From Spirochaetales bacterium (GTDB lineage Bacteria > Spirochaetota > Spirochaetia > DAHUYW01): a stretch of DNA of 64,000 nucleotides. Location: contig DAHUYW010000002.1 in NCBI GenBank assembly GCA_027306915.1, forward strand, positions 250 to 64,249, read 5' to 3'. Both the position numbers and the translations under genes were made by a program. Position 1 is the first letter of the stretch. The number at the start of each line of letters is the position of its first letter. The notes under the pieces are model-generated. The model saw only the letters and a list, made by a program, of their open reading frames with translations, did not search any database and was not told the origin of the DNA. Of the stretch, positions 25,879-34,826 are shown piece after piece.

Positions 25879-27183
25879 ATGAACGTGAGAACCTTCTCTT
25901 CGAACCGCTTGTGGCGGAATCTCGTCTTCTGTGGACTGGGCGTCCTTGTGCTTTCGCTTTTCGTCGTCTCCTGCTCGTCGCGGCCGAGCTACGGAGTGGT
26001 CCTCTGGTCGAAGAACGAGTCGGCCGTCAAGACCGGCGACATCGTCAGAATCCGGTCGCTGTCGCAGCTTTCGGGAACCTATCTCATTACGACCCTCCAC
26101 GGAAACGCAAACGTCGAGATCGCAAGCTGGCGGGTGTCCGCGTTCAAACGGGAACAGGACGCCATAAACTTCGCCGCTTCCTACTCCCCCTTCGTGACCG
26201 AGACTGCGACAGCGAGCAGCACCGGCGTCGTGCTCTACCAGGACCCCTCCCTCACCTCTCAGCGCGTTTACCGCATGCGCCCAAATCAGGAGGTCAAGGT
26301 GATCTCGCAAACGATCGTTCCGGCAAAAGAAGGCGGGCAAAGTACGACGTGGTATAAGGTGCTGACCGGTGATGGGGCGCTCGGCTACTGCCAGGAGAGC
26401 GATCTCACCATCGGACAGGGGACGGCGGAGGGCCCGAAGGGCACCTCGATCGACGCTGCCTTGCATCAGACCTATCGCCCCGCATCTTTTCAGGAGATGA
26501 TCGACGCGGGCCGCATCGACCTCACGAAGTTCGCGACGCAGTACGGCTTCTTCCCGGATCTCGCGACGCACACCCTGCGCGTTGTGACTCCCAAAGCGAG
26601 CGTGAGCTACCGCTATTCCGCCATCAAGAAGCTAAGCGACGGCCAGTACTCCTTTACCGGTACGCCGGTGCAGATCTCAATCCTGTCGCCGAACCGAGTC
26701 CAGCTTCAGTACGTCGGAGTGGATGGGAAACAGGTGAGCGGAGAGTATTTTGCCATGAGCGACGACGAGGTCAAGCTCGAGGTCGAAAAGGAGCAGAACC
26801 GGCGGCTGCAGCTCTACGAATCCTTCCTCGACAAGGGCAGTTTCCGCAGCGACTACTACGGCACGATCGCCTTTTCTCCGAACCTGACCTTCGTGTGGAG
26901 CGGCTTTTCGCGCCTCACGCCCGACGTCATCCCGCCAGGACTGGCCGGCGAGGGGACGGTGGACTTTCCCCTCTTCCTCGATGATACCCTCGCCGGCAGC
27001 TACGACGGCGCTATAACCTTCCGCTTCCACGGCGCGAGCGGCGATTCGCCGGTGAGCTTCCTCTATGCCTTTCGCAACGGGGGACTCCGCCTCACCTATA
27101 TCCCGCCCTCGACGGTCACTGACAACGTCGTCAACCAGGTGGCGTCGAGCCCGATCATCATCTACTTTTCGTACAGTCGGTAG
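25879..27183 (+). CDS. Lipoprotein with bacterial SH3-like domain
   Basis: A 434-residue lipoprotein (lipobox 'VVSC', Cys32). Residues ~105-180 form a bacterial SH3 (SH3_3-like) domain: 'GVVLYQDPSLTSQRVYRMRP' followed by 'EVKVISQ' and 'WYKVLTGDGALGYCQESDL'. Such domains bind cell-wall peptides. The N-terminal ~70 mature residues and the C-terminal half (a beta-rich region with 'QLQYVGVDGKQVSGEYFAM' and a predicted barrel-like lipocalin pattern) are unassigned. It lies 20 bases downstream of the secreted protein gene and probably forms an envelope operon with it and mltD. Confidence 0.82.
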   Translation: MNVRTFSSNRLWRNLVFCGLGVLVLSLFVVSCSSRPSYGVVLWSKNESAVKTGDIVRIRSLSQLSGTYLITTLHGNANVEIASWRVSAFKREQDAINFAASYSPFVTETATASSTGVVLYQDPSLTSQRVYRMRPNQEVKVISQTIVPAKEGGQSTTWYKVLTGDGALGYCQESDLTIGQGTAEGPKGTSIDAALHQTYRPASFQEMIDAGRIDLTKFATQYGFFPDLATHTLRVVTPKASVSYRYSAIKKLSDGQYSFTGTPVQISILSPNRVQLQYVGVDGKQVSGEYFAMSDDEVKLEVEKEQNRRLQLYESFLDKGSFRSDYYGTIAFSPNLTFVWSGFSRLTPDVIPPGLAGEGTVDFPLFLDDTLAGSYDGAITFRFHGASGDSPVSFLYAFRNGGLRLTYIPPSTVTDNVVNQVASSPIIIYFSYSR

Positions 27184-27192
27184 GAGCGCTCA

Positions 27193-29262
27193 TTGGCATT
27201 CGTTCAGCTCACGGGAGTGGCGCTCGCCTACGGGGACCGGGATGTCCTAGCGGGGATCAACTTCGGAATCGATTCCGCAACGCGCACCGCTCTCGCGGGG
27301 GCAAACGGGAGCGGGAAGTCCACCCTCATGAAAATCGCCGCCGGCCTCATCGCGGCGGACTCGGGAGAGGTGGCGGTCGAGCGGGGCAGCCGGGTTGCCT
27401 ACCTCCCGCAGTCGGGCATCGTCCACGAGGGTGAGATCCTTCTCGGCGAGGTCGAGCGGGCCTTCGATCATCTCCACGACCTCGTGAGCCAGAAAGAAGA
27501 GCTCGAGGAGCGTCTTGGCCTGGTCACCGAGGAAAGCGACGACACCGAGGGGCTCCTCCTGCGACACCACGAGCTCCAGGAGCGCCTTCTCGTCAGCGGC
27601 TACTACAACCGCGCGGAGCTCATCGCTCAGGTGCTCGAGGGGCTCGGATTCGCCAAGGAGGACTTCGCCCGCGACACCGCGGAGTTCTCCGGCGGCTGGC
27701 AGATGCGGATCGCCCTCGCCAAGGTCCTTCTCGAGCGGCCCGACATCCTGCTCCTCGACGAGCCGACCAATTACCTCGACCTCGAGGCGCGCACTTGGCT
27801 CGAAGGGTACCTCGGCTCGCTTGCCGGCGGCTACCTCATCGTTTCCCACGACCGCTACTTCCTGGACGTTACGTGCACCGCCGTGGCCGAGCTGTGGAAC
27901 GGTCGCCTCAAGGTCTACCGCGGCAACTACTCGGCCTACGAGAAGCGCCGCGGTGAGGAGCTCGCCGAGCTGCTCGTGCGCTACCAGGCGCAGGCCGAGG
28001 AAATCGCACGCACCGAGGAGTTCATCAACCGTTTCCGCTACAACGCCTCCAAGGCGCAGATGGTCCAGAGCCGCGTAAAGCAGCTCGACCGCATGGAGCG
28101 CATCGAGATTCCCGAGAGCATGAAGCGGATGCACTTCACCTTTCCCGAGCCGCCGCACTCCGGAAGGCAGGTGCTCACCCTTGAGGAGGTCGGCAAGAGC
28201 TACGGAGACCGGACGGTGCTCGACCGATTCTCCCTCTCCCTAAAACGCGGCGATAAGCTCGTCATCGTCGGGCGCAACGGGGCCGGCAAGTCGACGCTCA
28301 TGCGCCTCATCGCCGGGATCGACCGCGACTTCCGCGGAAGCCTCAAGTACGGAACCGGGGTGACGGCCGGCTACTTCTCTCAGGACATCGAGGGGCAGCT
28401 CGATCCGTCAAAACAGGTGATCGAAGAGATCTCCGCCGCCGCCCCGACCGCTCTGATCCCCCGGGTGCGCGATCTCCTCGGCGCCTTTCTCTTCCGCGGC
28501 GATGACGTCTACAAGACGGTTTCGGTTCTTAGCGGCGGCGAAAAGAGCAGGGTCGCGCTCCTGAAGCTCCTGCTCGTTCCCGCGAACCTTCTCATCCTCG
28601 ACGAGCCGACCAATCACCTCGATCTCCAATCGAAGGATGTCCTCCTCGAGGCGCTCGTCGCCTACACGGGAACCCTCGTCTTTGTCTCTCACGACCGCGC
28701 CTTCATCGACCGGCTCGCGACGACGGTGCTCGAGCTCACGGCGGATGAGGCCGGCGGACCCTCGATCGCCCGCCTTTTTCCCGGCGACTACGAGTACTAT
28801 GTCTGGAAGTCAAAGAACCCAGCTGGATCGTCGCGCGCTGCGGATCGCGGCGCCGGCCGCGCGCAGGACCCCGCCCCGACATCCGGCGCCAACCCTCAGG
28901 CGGGCGCCGGCGGATCGAGGCAGGCTGCCGCGGGAGCGGACCTTCCGCCCGCGCGGACGCCAGCTCCCGACTCCGGCCCGGGTGCCGGGCGCCCCCCCGC
29001 CCCTCTTCACGGGACCCATCGAATCCCGGCGGCCCAGCGCAAGCTCGAGCGCGAGCAGGAGAGCCTCCTCGCGAAGATCGACGGCCTCGAGCGGCGGAAG
29101 CGCGAGCTCTCCGAGGAGATCGCCTCGCCGGAAATTTATCGTGACGGCGCGAAAGTGCGTTCGATCAAGGAGCGGCTCGAGGAGAACGAGCGCGAGCAGG
29201 CCGCCGCGATGAAGCGATGGGAGGAGCTGGACGCGGAGCTCGCCTCGCTTGACCGCGGATAG
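27193..29262 (+). CDS. ABC-F family ATPase (ribosome-associated, Uup/YheS-like)
   Basis: A 689-residue soluble protein with two ABC cassettes and no membrane part. Cassette 1 has 'GANGSGKST', signature 'FSGGWQMRIALAK' and 'LLLDEPTNYLDLEAR'. Cassette 2 has 'GRNGAGKST', 'LSGGEKSRVALLK' and 'LILDEPTNHLDL'. The linker between them has the ABC-F 'RFRYNASKAQMVQSRVKQL' motif. ABC-F proteins bind the ribosomal E site and relieve stalling or antibiotic block. A Pro/Ala/Gly-rich insert (~28819-29036) separates cassette 2 from a C-terminal coiled coil. The TTG start at 27193 follows a TAGGAG site. It sits close to the envelope genes but is functionally separate. Confidence 0.93.
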   Translation: MAFVQLTGVALAYGDRDVLAGINFGIDSATRTALAGANGSGKSTLMKIAAGLIAADSGEVAVERGSRVAYLPQSGIVHEGEILLGEVERAFDHLHDLVSQKEELEERLGLVTEESDDTEGLLLRHHELQERLLVSGYYNRAELIAQVLEGLGFAKEDFARDTAEFSGGWQMRIALAKVLLERPDILLLDEPTNYLDLEARTWLEGYLGSLAGGYLIVSHDRYFLDVTCTAVAELWNGRLKVYRGNYSAYEKRRGEELAELLVRYQAQAEEIARTEEFINRFRYNASKAQMVQSRVKQLDRMERIEIPESMKRMHFTFPEPPHSGRQVLTLEEVGKSYGDRTVLDRFSLSLKRGDKLVIVGRNGAGKSTLMRLIAGIDRDFRGSLKYGTGVTAGYFSQDIEGQLDPSKQVIEEISAAAPTALIPRVRDLLGAFLFRGDDVYKTVSVLSGGEKSRVALLKLLLVPANLLILDEPTNHLDLQSKDVLLEALVAYTGTLVFVSHDRAFIDRLATTVLELTADEAGGPSIARLFPGDYEYYVWKSKNPAGSSRAADRGAGRAQDPAPTSGANPQAGAGGSRQAAAGADLPPARTPAPDSGPGAGRPPAPLHGTHRIPAAQRKLEREQESLLAKIDGLERRKRELSEEIASPEIYRDGAKVRSIKERLEENEREQAAAMKRWEELDAELASLDRG

Positions 29263-29341
29263 CCGAGGCGATAGTCGGGAGCCACTTCGAGGCGTCAGCC
29301 CCGGGTCGCTGCCGCAATCTCCAGCTCCCGGCCGATCGCGG

Positions 29342-30811
29342 TCAGCCACCCGACGGTGCGGCCTCCGGAGCCGATCCCGAAAGCCGCCGCCTGATCCGCC
29401 CGCGGAGGTCGCTCCGAAGGAGCTCCCGCACGCTCGACATGATGAGTCCAATGGCCACAAGATAGGGCGCGTTCCTGCGCTGCCAGGCTCTGTTCAGTCG
29501 GCGGGCGTAGATCGAGAGCGCGAAGCTGATGAATCTGCCTTGAAAGAGACGCCCCACCGTGGCGGACACCGAATAGAGCCGCTTATGGCTGTAGATCTGG
29601 GCCCACTGGAGCTCGGGCGCGCTCAAGCGCTTCGGTGCGAAGACCACATGGTGGCTGTCGTAACGCGACCAGTCCCGATCGCGGAGACGTCCCGCCTCGA
29701 CCATCTCGCGGTAGAAGCGCGTTCCGGGGAGCGGCGTGAGGATGAGGAACTGGCAGGAGGTGAGCCGGGCCCGTTTCGCGAAGCGAACGCTCCGCTCGAC
29801 CGCCGGCCAATCATCCATGTCGAAGCCGTGCACGAACATCCCGTGGATGTTGATCTTGTGACGGCGTAGCACGCGAATCGCCTTGCCGATGTCCTCCACG
29901 CTCTGGCGCTTATTCATCTCCGCAAGACTTTCGGGATTGACGGATTCGAAGCCGATGAAAACCGTGTGGCAGCCGGCCCGCCGCATGAGCTCCACCAGCT
30001 CCTCGTCGCGCGCCACGTCGGAGCGTACCTGAGTCGACCACCGGAAGGTGAACCCCTCGGCAATCATCGCCGCCAGCAGCTCCTTGGCGCGAGGCGGGCT
30101 TGCGCTGAAGTTGTCGTCGTAGAAGAAGATGAAGTTGCCCGGCTTGTCGTATCGCGACAGCTCCTGGATCACGTTCGCCGTCGAGCGGTGGCGGTAGCTT
30201 CGCCCGAACATCCCGGTCACCGAGCAAAAAGAGCAGTCGAACGGACAGCCCCTCGAGGTCTGTATGGGAATAGTCCGCATTCCCGCAACCGATCGTAGCC
30301 CTCCCTCGAGAAGGCTGAAATCGGGAAAGGGCAGGTCGTCCAGCCGCGTGGGGGGGAGCCCGATGGAGTTGTGCACAGCAATCCCCTCGCGGAGGTAGGA
30401 GAGATTGGGAACGCGCGCAAAGAAGCGCTCTCCCTCCCACTCATCCACGAAGCGCATGAGCGCCTCCTCGCCTTCGCCGCGAATCACGAAGTCGGCGTGC
30501 TCGAGCGCCTCTTCGGGCAGCTCGGTGACGTGAGGCCCCCCCATGATCACCGTGAGGTTGCGCTCACGCAAGGCGTCGGCTATCGCGTAGGCTCGCGGCG
30601 CGGTCGAGGTGATGGTCGAGATGCCGATGAGGTCCGCCGAGCGAAGGGCATCGAGATCGAGCTTAGCCAGCTCCTCGGCGACCACCGATGCCTCCCACCC
30701 CCGATCGCGCATCATGGTCGCGAGGATGATGCTGCCGAGCCTCGGAAGCGCGAAGCGCGAGAAGATGTGCAGGTTCGGCGACTCGGGCTCCACGAAAACG
30801 ATCCGTCTCAT
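29342..30811 (-). CDS. B12-binding radical SAM protein
   Basis: A 490-residue class B radical SAM enzyme. The N-terminal cobalamin-binding Rossmann domain (~1-130) has 'LIGISTITSTAPRAYAIADA' and 'TVIMGGPHVTELPEEALEHA'. The radical SAM core has the cluster 'RGCPFDCSFC' (Cys189, Cys193, Cys196). The C-terminal ~60 residues include a hydrophobic segment ('NAPYLVAIGLIMSSVRELL') that may associate with the membrane. Family members include methylases and lipid-modifying enzymes. The substrate is not predictable. The ATG at 30811 was chosen for its AGGAGG site 6 bases upstream; the longer frame lacks homology. The adjacent upstream gene encodes an Aur1-like lipid phosphatase/transferase. Confidence 0.9.
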   Translation of the reverse strand: MRRIVFVEPESPNLHIFSRFALPRLGSIILATMMRDRGWEASVVAEELAKLDLDALRSADLIGISTITSTAPRAYAIADALRERNLTVIMGGPHVTELPEEALEHADFVIRGEGEEALMRFVDEWEGERFFARVPNLSYLREGIAVHNSIGLPPTRLDDLPFPDFSLLEGGLRSVAGMRTIPIQTSRGCPFDCSFCSVTGMFGRSYRHRSTANVIQELSRYDKPGNFIFFYDDNFSASPPRAKELLAAMIAEGFTFRWSTQVRSDVARDEELVELMRRAGCHTVFIGFESVNPESLAEMNKRQSVEDIGKAIRVLRRHKINIHGMFVHGFDMDDWPAVERSVRFAKRARLTSCQFLILTPLPGTRFYREMVEAGRLRDRDWSRYDSHHVVFAPKRLSAPELQWAQIYSHKRLYSVSATVGRLFQGRFISFALSIYARRLNRAWQRRNAPYLVAIGLIMSSVRELLRSDLRGRIRRRLSGSAPEAAPSGG

Positions 30812-31059
30812 GCTGCCTCCTTGGCTGCCGGGTCCGGAACGCGAGCCAAACAGCGCGCCGCCGGGCGCGCACGCCCCGAAGCCGCAGGAGCGGTCGATGA
30901 CGAACGGAGTACGGGCAGCGTTGTTGATATCGACAGCGTGAAGAGGGAGGAGGTTGCGGAAAGACGCGGCAAGGGAGAGCGCGAGCGGCCTCGACCGGGC
31001 GGCGCGGCCTGACGCCCCGCCTCCCACGGAGCAAATGAGCTCGCGGCGCCCTTAAGGCG
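30812..31059. other. Intergenic gap upstream of the radical SAM gene
   Basis: This GC-rich gap between two minus-strand genes holds the AGGAGG ribosome site of the radical SAM gene and a weak palindrome around a CTTAAG near 31050. No gene, promoter or terminator could be assigned. Confidence 0.35.
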
Positions 31060-32124
31060 CTATGGCCGCGGCCGATCCCGCGTGCGCGCCTCGCGCACCT
31101 TCTCATCATCCTCGCCCGGCCCTGAACCGAGCTCGAAGAGCCGGCTTCCGAACGGCACGAAAAGCGCAGCCACGAGAATCCCGCCTGCGACATCCACCGC
31201 GTAGTGGTAGCGGCAGTAGACCGTCGAGAAGCACAGGAGGATCACCACGATCAGGTGGGGCCACCGGATGGAGCGCAGGTAGCGAAAGGAAAACCAGAGC
31301 GTGGTGAGCGCGATCGCGACATGTGCGCTCGGAAAGGCGGCGCCCCCGGTCTCGAAGGTACGGTAGATCCATCCCATAAGGAGAAAGAAGGGGCCGCCGG
31401 CAACCGCTTCGGGCACCGCCGGGACGGCCCGCGGGATAAGGGATGCGGGCAGGCTGTAGCCCGGGACCGGCCCATAGAAGATGCGCGGACCCATCACGGG
31501 AAAGAGGTCGAAGAGGAGGTAGCAGCAGCAAAAGGTGAAGGTAACAACCGACAGGTAGTGGAGGAATTGGCGGCGATCGCGGAGATAGAGCGCCAGGCCA
31601 ATCCCTGCGATCATCACGTAGTAGGAAAAGTAAGCGGCATACAGGAGCTCGCTTAAGGGGCGATAGGGGAGCGCGCTCATGAGGAACAGACTTGGTTGAA
31701 CACCGAAGATGCGCGCATCGAGCCGAATGAAGAACGGATCGAGGAATCCGGAGAAAAGCATGTGATTGATCGATCCGATCTCCGAGTAGAATCCGAGGTA
31801 GAGGAGCACCGGGTAGAAGTTGCGGAGAAAGTCGAGCACCCGGCTCTGCGGCCGAAGCCTCGCCGAGCGGATGAGGAGCGGGAGGACGGCGAGCGCGATG
31901 GCATGGATGGCGACCAGAAGCTCCCAGTGAGGCACGGAGCTCCCGTGGAGGGCCAGTACGAGAAGGCCTACCAGGACGATGTAGCCCTGCGTTACCCAGT
32001 CGACAAAGGAATAGGCGACAAAGACCGATCCGCCCCCTTGCCTCGGCCGGGCGCGCTGGTCGGATGGGGGTGGGCGGCGATCGCCTCTCTCATCGGGTTC
32101 GTCTTTGAGATCGCGCCGACGCAT
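31060..32124 (-). CDS. PAP2-superfamily membrane protein, Aur1/inositol-phosphorylceramide-synthase-like
   Basis: A 354-residue polytopic membrane protein. Six or more helices are predicted. The conserved pair 'GAAFPSAHVAIA' (PSAH) and 'YCRYHYAVDVAGG' (RYHYxxDV) are the C2 and C3 motifs of the PAP2_3/Aur1 group, which lacks the classic C1 motif. Members transfer or hydrolyse phospho-head-groups on lipids (for example inositol-phosphate transfer to ceramide in fungi and phosphatidylinositol-type reactions in mycobacteria). Charged, Pro/Arg-rich tails flank the membrane core. The N-terminal 30 residues look non-conserved, so the true start could be further in. The acceptor lipid is unknown. Confidence 0.85.
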   Translation of the reverse strand: MRRRDLKDEPDERGDRRPPPSDQRARPRQGGGSVFVAYSFVDWVTQGYIVLVGLLVLALHGSSVPHWELLVAIHAIALAVLPLLIRSARLRPQSRVLDFLRNFYPVLLYLGFYSEIGSINHMLFSGFLDPFFIRLDARIFGVQPSLFLMSALPYRPLSELLYAAYFSYYVMIAGIGLALYLRDRRQFLHYLSVVTFTFCCCYLLFDLFPVMGPRIFYGPVPGYSLPASLIPRAVPAVPEAVAGGPFFLLMGWIYRTFETGGAAFPSAHVAIALTTLWFSFRYLRSIRWPHLIVVILLCFSTVYCRYHYAVDVAGGILVAALFVPFGSRLFELGSGPGEDDEKVREARTRDRPRP

Positions 32125-32258
32125 GCAGATTACGCCTTCAGCCTACCATGAGGCAGTCTCGCCGGCAAGCTCTCGGGCGAGACCCTTTACAGAGCCGGCA
32201 CTTCGCGCTATGAATTGAGTCAATACCCAAACCGGTAGTCCCTATTGAGGAGTGAGCA

Positions 32259-32516
32259 ATGCCTGTTTTCGAATACAAATGCAAGAGCTGCGGCACCGTG
32301 AGCGATATCCTGGTGGGTGTCACCGCCGAACGGCCGGAAGTGGCCTGCACCGAATGCGGCTGCACGGACCTGGTCAAGCTGCTGTCGCCCTTCTCGGTCG
32401 GTGAGAGCCGTTCGCGCTTCCCGATTGCAGGCAGCGCCCCTTCCGGCGAGCAGTCTGCATGCGCGTGCGGCGGAGCCTGTGCCTGCGGCGGGGGGGGCTG
32501 CGCCGCAGACGCTTAG
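32259..32516 (+). CDS. FmdB-family zinc-ribbon protein with Cys/Gly-rich tail
   Basis: An 85-residue protein. The first ~45 residues are the FmdB zinc ribbon ('[18 protein letters not shown]', then 'CTECGC'), with two CxxC pairs for zinc. The family is annotated as putative regulatory protein from its link to formamidase genes; its true role is open. Unusually the tail is rich in Cys, Gly and Ala ('[20 protein letters not shown]'), which might bind a metal or attach the protein. GAGGAG lies seven bases before the ATG. It precedes lemA by 60 bases. Confidence 0.88.
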   Translation: MPVFEYKCKSCGTVSDILVGVTAERPEVACTECGCTDLVKLLSPFSVGESRSRFPIAGSAPSGEQSACACGGACACGGGGCAADA

Positions 32517-32577
32517 CTTCGTTCGTTCGCGAGCTTCGGCGGTCGCTTCGCGTGCCGCGCAGGGAAAAAGGGAGGCT

Positions 32578-33171
32578 ATGCAAACGAGACGCTTTCTGGT
32601 CGGGGCGGCGGTTGTCGCCGCAGCGCTGGTGCTGTCGAGCTGCGGCTACAACGCCATGCAGGCGAACGAAGAGGGAGTCAACCGCGCGTGGGGCGATCTG
32701 CAGGCTCAGCTCCAGCGGCGAGCGGATCTCATCCCGAACCTCGTGGCCACTGTGAAGGGCTACGCAGCGCACGAGAAGGAGACCCTCCAGGCCGTCGTGG
32801 ACGCCCGCGCACGGGTCGGATCGATCCAGGTTTCAAGCGATATCGTGAACGATCCGCAGAAGCTTGCGGCCTACGCGGCGGCGCAAGACGGGCTGTCGCA
32901 AGCGCTCTCGCGGCTGCTTGTCGTGACGGAGAACTACCCGAACCTCAAGGCCGATCAGAGCTTCCTGGATCTGCAGAACCAGCTTGAGGGAACCGAGAAC
33001 CGGATAAGCGTCGCGCGCCAGCGCTACAACGCCGCGGTCGAGCGCTTCAACTATTCGATCCGGGCCTTTCCCAACTCCGTCACCAACGGCGTCCTGCTGC
33101 ACCTCCAGCCGAAGCAGTACTTTCAAGCGGAGGCGGGTGCTACTGAGGCGCCAAAGGTCCAGTTCAAGTGA
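32578..33171 (+). CDS. lemA: LemA family lipoprotein
   Basis: A 197-residue LemA protein: signal/anchor with 'VLSSCGYN' lipobox, then the conserved helical bundle '[20 protein letters not shown]', '[20 protein letters not shown]', '[20 protein letters not shown]' and '[20 protein letters not shown]'. LemA proteins are envelope proteins of unclear mechanism, commonly encoded with TPM-domain proteins as here. The ATG at 32578 (GGGAGG four bases upstream) was chosen over the longer frame because it begins the signal peptide. Its stop overlaps the next GTG start. Confidence 0.93.
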   Translation: MQTRRFLVGAAVVAAALVLSSCGYNAMQANEEGVNRAWGDLQAQLQRRADLIPNLVATVKGYAAHEKETLQAVVDARARVGSIQVSSDIVNDPQKLAAYAAAQDGLSQALSRLLVVTENYPNLKADQSFLDLQNQLEGTENRISVARQRYNAAVERFNYSIRAFPNSVTNGVLLHLQPKQYFQAEAGATEAPKVQFK

Positions 33172-34097
33172 GCGCGAGCCCTTTCCGTCCCCGGGCTGCA
33201 ATCTCGGTCTTCGTGATGGTTTTCCTCCTTGTCGCCGCGATCGCATGGGCGCTTCCGGTACCTCCCCTCGAGGGAAGGGTCAACGACTACGCCGACATGA
33301 TCTCGCCTCAGACCCGTTCCTACCTTGTGAACGAGCTTGCGGCGCTTGAACAGTCCGACTCGACCCAGGTCGCGATCCTCACGATTCCGTCGCTCGAAGG
33401 AGAGAGCCTCGAGGAGTTTTCCATCAATGTGGTCGATACATGGGCGCTCGGGCAGAAGAACAAGGACAACGGCGTGCTCCTGCTCGTGTCGAAGAACGAC
33501 CGGAAGGTGCGCATCGAGGTAGGCCGCGGCCTCGAGGGCACGCTCACGGACCTCATCGCCGGGCGCATCGTCGACAACGTCATCCTTCCGCAGTTCAAGG
33601 CCGGAAACTTCGACGAGGGCTTTCTCAAGGGCACCGCGGCGATTGTTTCGGTGGTGAAGGGCGAATACAAGGGGAGCGGCGCTTTGCCCGGTGAAAAGGC
33701 TGCCCCCGCCAAAGCAGGCAACTTCCTCTTCCCGATCATCATCGCCATCCTGGTTGTCGCCTTCCTGGGCGCGCGGCGGCGCTTCATGGGCGGGATCGGC
33801 GGGGCGGTTACCCTGCCGCTCCTCGCCCTGCTCTTTTTCTCACCGGGGTTGATTCTGAGCCTGTTCCTGATACCGGTCGGATTTCTCTTCGGCTTCCTTA
33901 TCCCGTGGTCGCTCTTCTTCCCTATGGGACGTCCGATGGGCGGCGGCTTCTGGGGCGGAGGTTTTTGGGGAGGCGGCTTCGGGGGAACGGGCGGAGGGCT
34001 CGGCGGCGGCTTCGGCGGGGGCAGCTTCAGCGGAGGCGGCGGTTTCTCCGGCGGGGGCGGCGGTTTCAGCGGAGGCGGCGCCTCGGGAGGGTGGTAG
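33168..34097 (+). CDS. TPM-domain (YgcG-like) membrane protein with Gly-rich tail
   Basis: A 309-residue protein: signal/anchor (~10-28), a TPM domain outside the membrane (~30-165; '[20 protein letters not shown]', '[20 protein letters not shown]', '[20 protein letters not shown]', '[10 protein letters not shown]'), two or three membrane helices (~183-250) and a Gly/Phe/Ser-rich tail of repeated GGG(F/S)xGGG units. This is the standard YgcG layout. TPM domains have reported acid-phosphatase activity in plants, while the bacterial role is unclear. The GTG start overlaps the lemA stop, so both are co-translated. Confidence 0.92.
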   Translation: MSASPFRPRAAISVFVMVFLLVAAIAWALPVPPLEGRVNDYADMISPQTRSYLVNELAALEQSDSTQVAILTIPSLEGESLEEFSINVVDTWALGQKNKDNGVLLLVSKNDRKVRIEVGRGLEGTLTDLIAGRIVDNVILPQFKAGNFDEGFLKGTAAIVSVVKGEYKGSGALPGEKAAPAKAGNFLFPIIIAILVVAFLGARRRFMGGIGGAVTLPLLALLFFSPGLILSLFLIPVGFLFGFLIPWSLFFPMGRPMGGGFWGGGFWGGGFGGTGGGLGGGFGGGSFSGGGGFSGGGGGFSGGGASGGW

Positions 34098-34099
34098 CG

Positions 34100-34762
34100 A
34101 TGACAAATCCGGTGCGCAGGTTCTTCTCGGAAGCGGATCAGGAGCGCATTCGCGGCTGCGTCCGGGAGATCGAGAAGACTACTTCGGGCGAGCTGGTTCC
34201 GATGATCGTTCCCGCGAGCAGCCACTATCCCGGCGCGGGGGCCCTGGGAGCGATGGTCGCGGGGTTTGCGGTTGCCTTCCTCGCCGACGTTGCGCTTGGC
34301 TTTGCCCGCCTATGGCGGGGCTTCCAGCCCCTGGACATCTGGCTCTTTCCGGCGGTGTTCGGCTTGGTATTCTTCGCGGTCCTTGCGCTCGAGCACCTCT
34401 TCCCGTCCCTGAAGCGGCCCTTCATTCACGACGCGGATTCTCTGTCCGAGGTTGCTGAGGCCGCCTTCGCCGCCTTCTACCGGCACGGGCTCGCTCACAC
34501 CCGGGACCGGACCGGAGTTCTCATCTTCATCTCTATCTTCGAGCGCAAGGTTCACGTGATCGCCGACGAGGGCATCCACGCGAAGGTGGGCGAGGAGAGC
34601 TGGAAGCGGGCCGTTGAGCTGATCGTCAGTGGGTTCAAGAACGGACGACCCGCAGAAGCGGTCTGCGAGGCAATCGTCTACTGTGGAAAGCTCCTTGCCG
34701 AGCACTTCCCCCGCAAGAGGGACGATACCGACGAGCTCGATGACCTGATTGTCGAGCAATGA
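34100..34762 (+). CDS. Second TPM-domain membrane protein
   Basis: A 220-residue protein that starts two bases after the first TPM gene. It has a split TPM domain: 'EADQERIRGCVREIEKTTSG' and 'ELVPMIVP' come before two membrane helices (~45-110), and 'TRDRTGVLIFISIFERKVHV' plus 'IADEGIHAKVGEESWKRAVE' after them. This matches the shorter TPM partner often found third in LemA-TPM-TPM sets. The ATG at 34100 begins the homology. It probably works in the same envelope complex; function unknown. Confidence 0.88.
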   Translation: MTNPVRRFFSEADQERIRGCVREIEKTTSGELVPMIVPASSHYPGAGALGAMVAGFAVAFLADVALGFARLWRGFQPLDIWLFPAVFGLVFFAVLALEHLFPSLKRPFIHDADSLSEVAEAAFAAFYRHGLAHTRDRTGVLIFISIFERKVHVIADEGIHAKVGEESWKRAVELIVSGFKNGRPAEAVCEAIVYCGKLLAEHFPRKRDDTDELDDLIVEQ

Positions 34763-34826
34763 CCAAAAGCTCTTCGGGTAGACGACAGCACGCGGGAATC
34801 TGTCTGACGAGCCGTGGCGCGCTGCC

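Noticed and set aside
31036..31056. Short palindrome around CTTAAG downstream of the Aur1-like gene
   Set aside because: The stem is only about five base pairs and no T run follows on either strand, so it was not called a terminator.
33930..34094. GGC/GGA-rich tandem repeat
   Set aside because: It is coding sequence for the Gly-rich tail usual in YgcG-type TPM proteins, not a CRISPR or satellite array.
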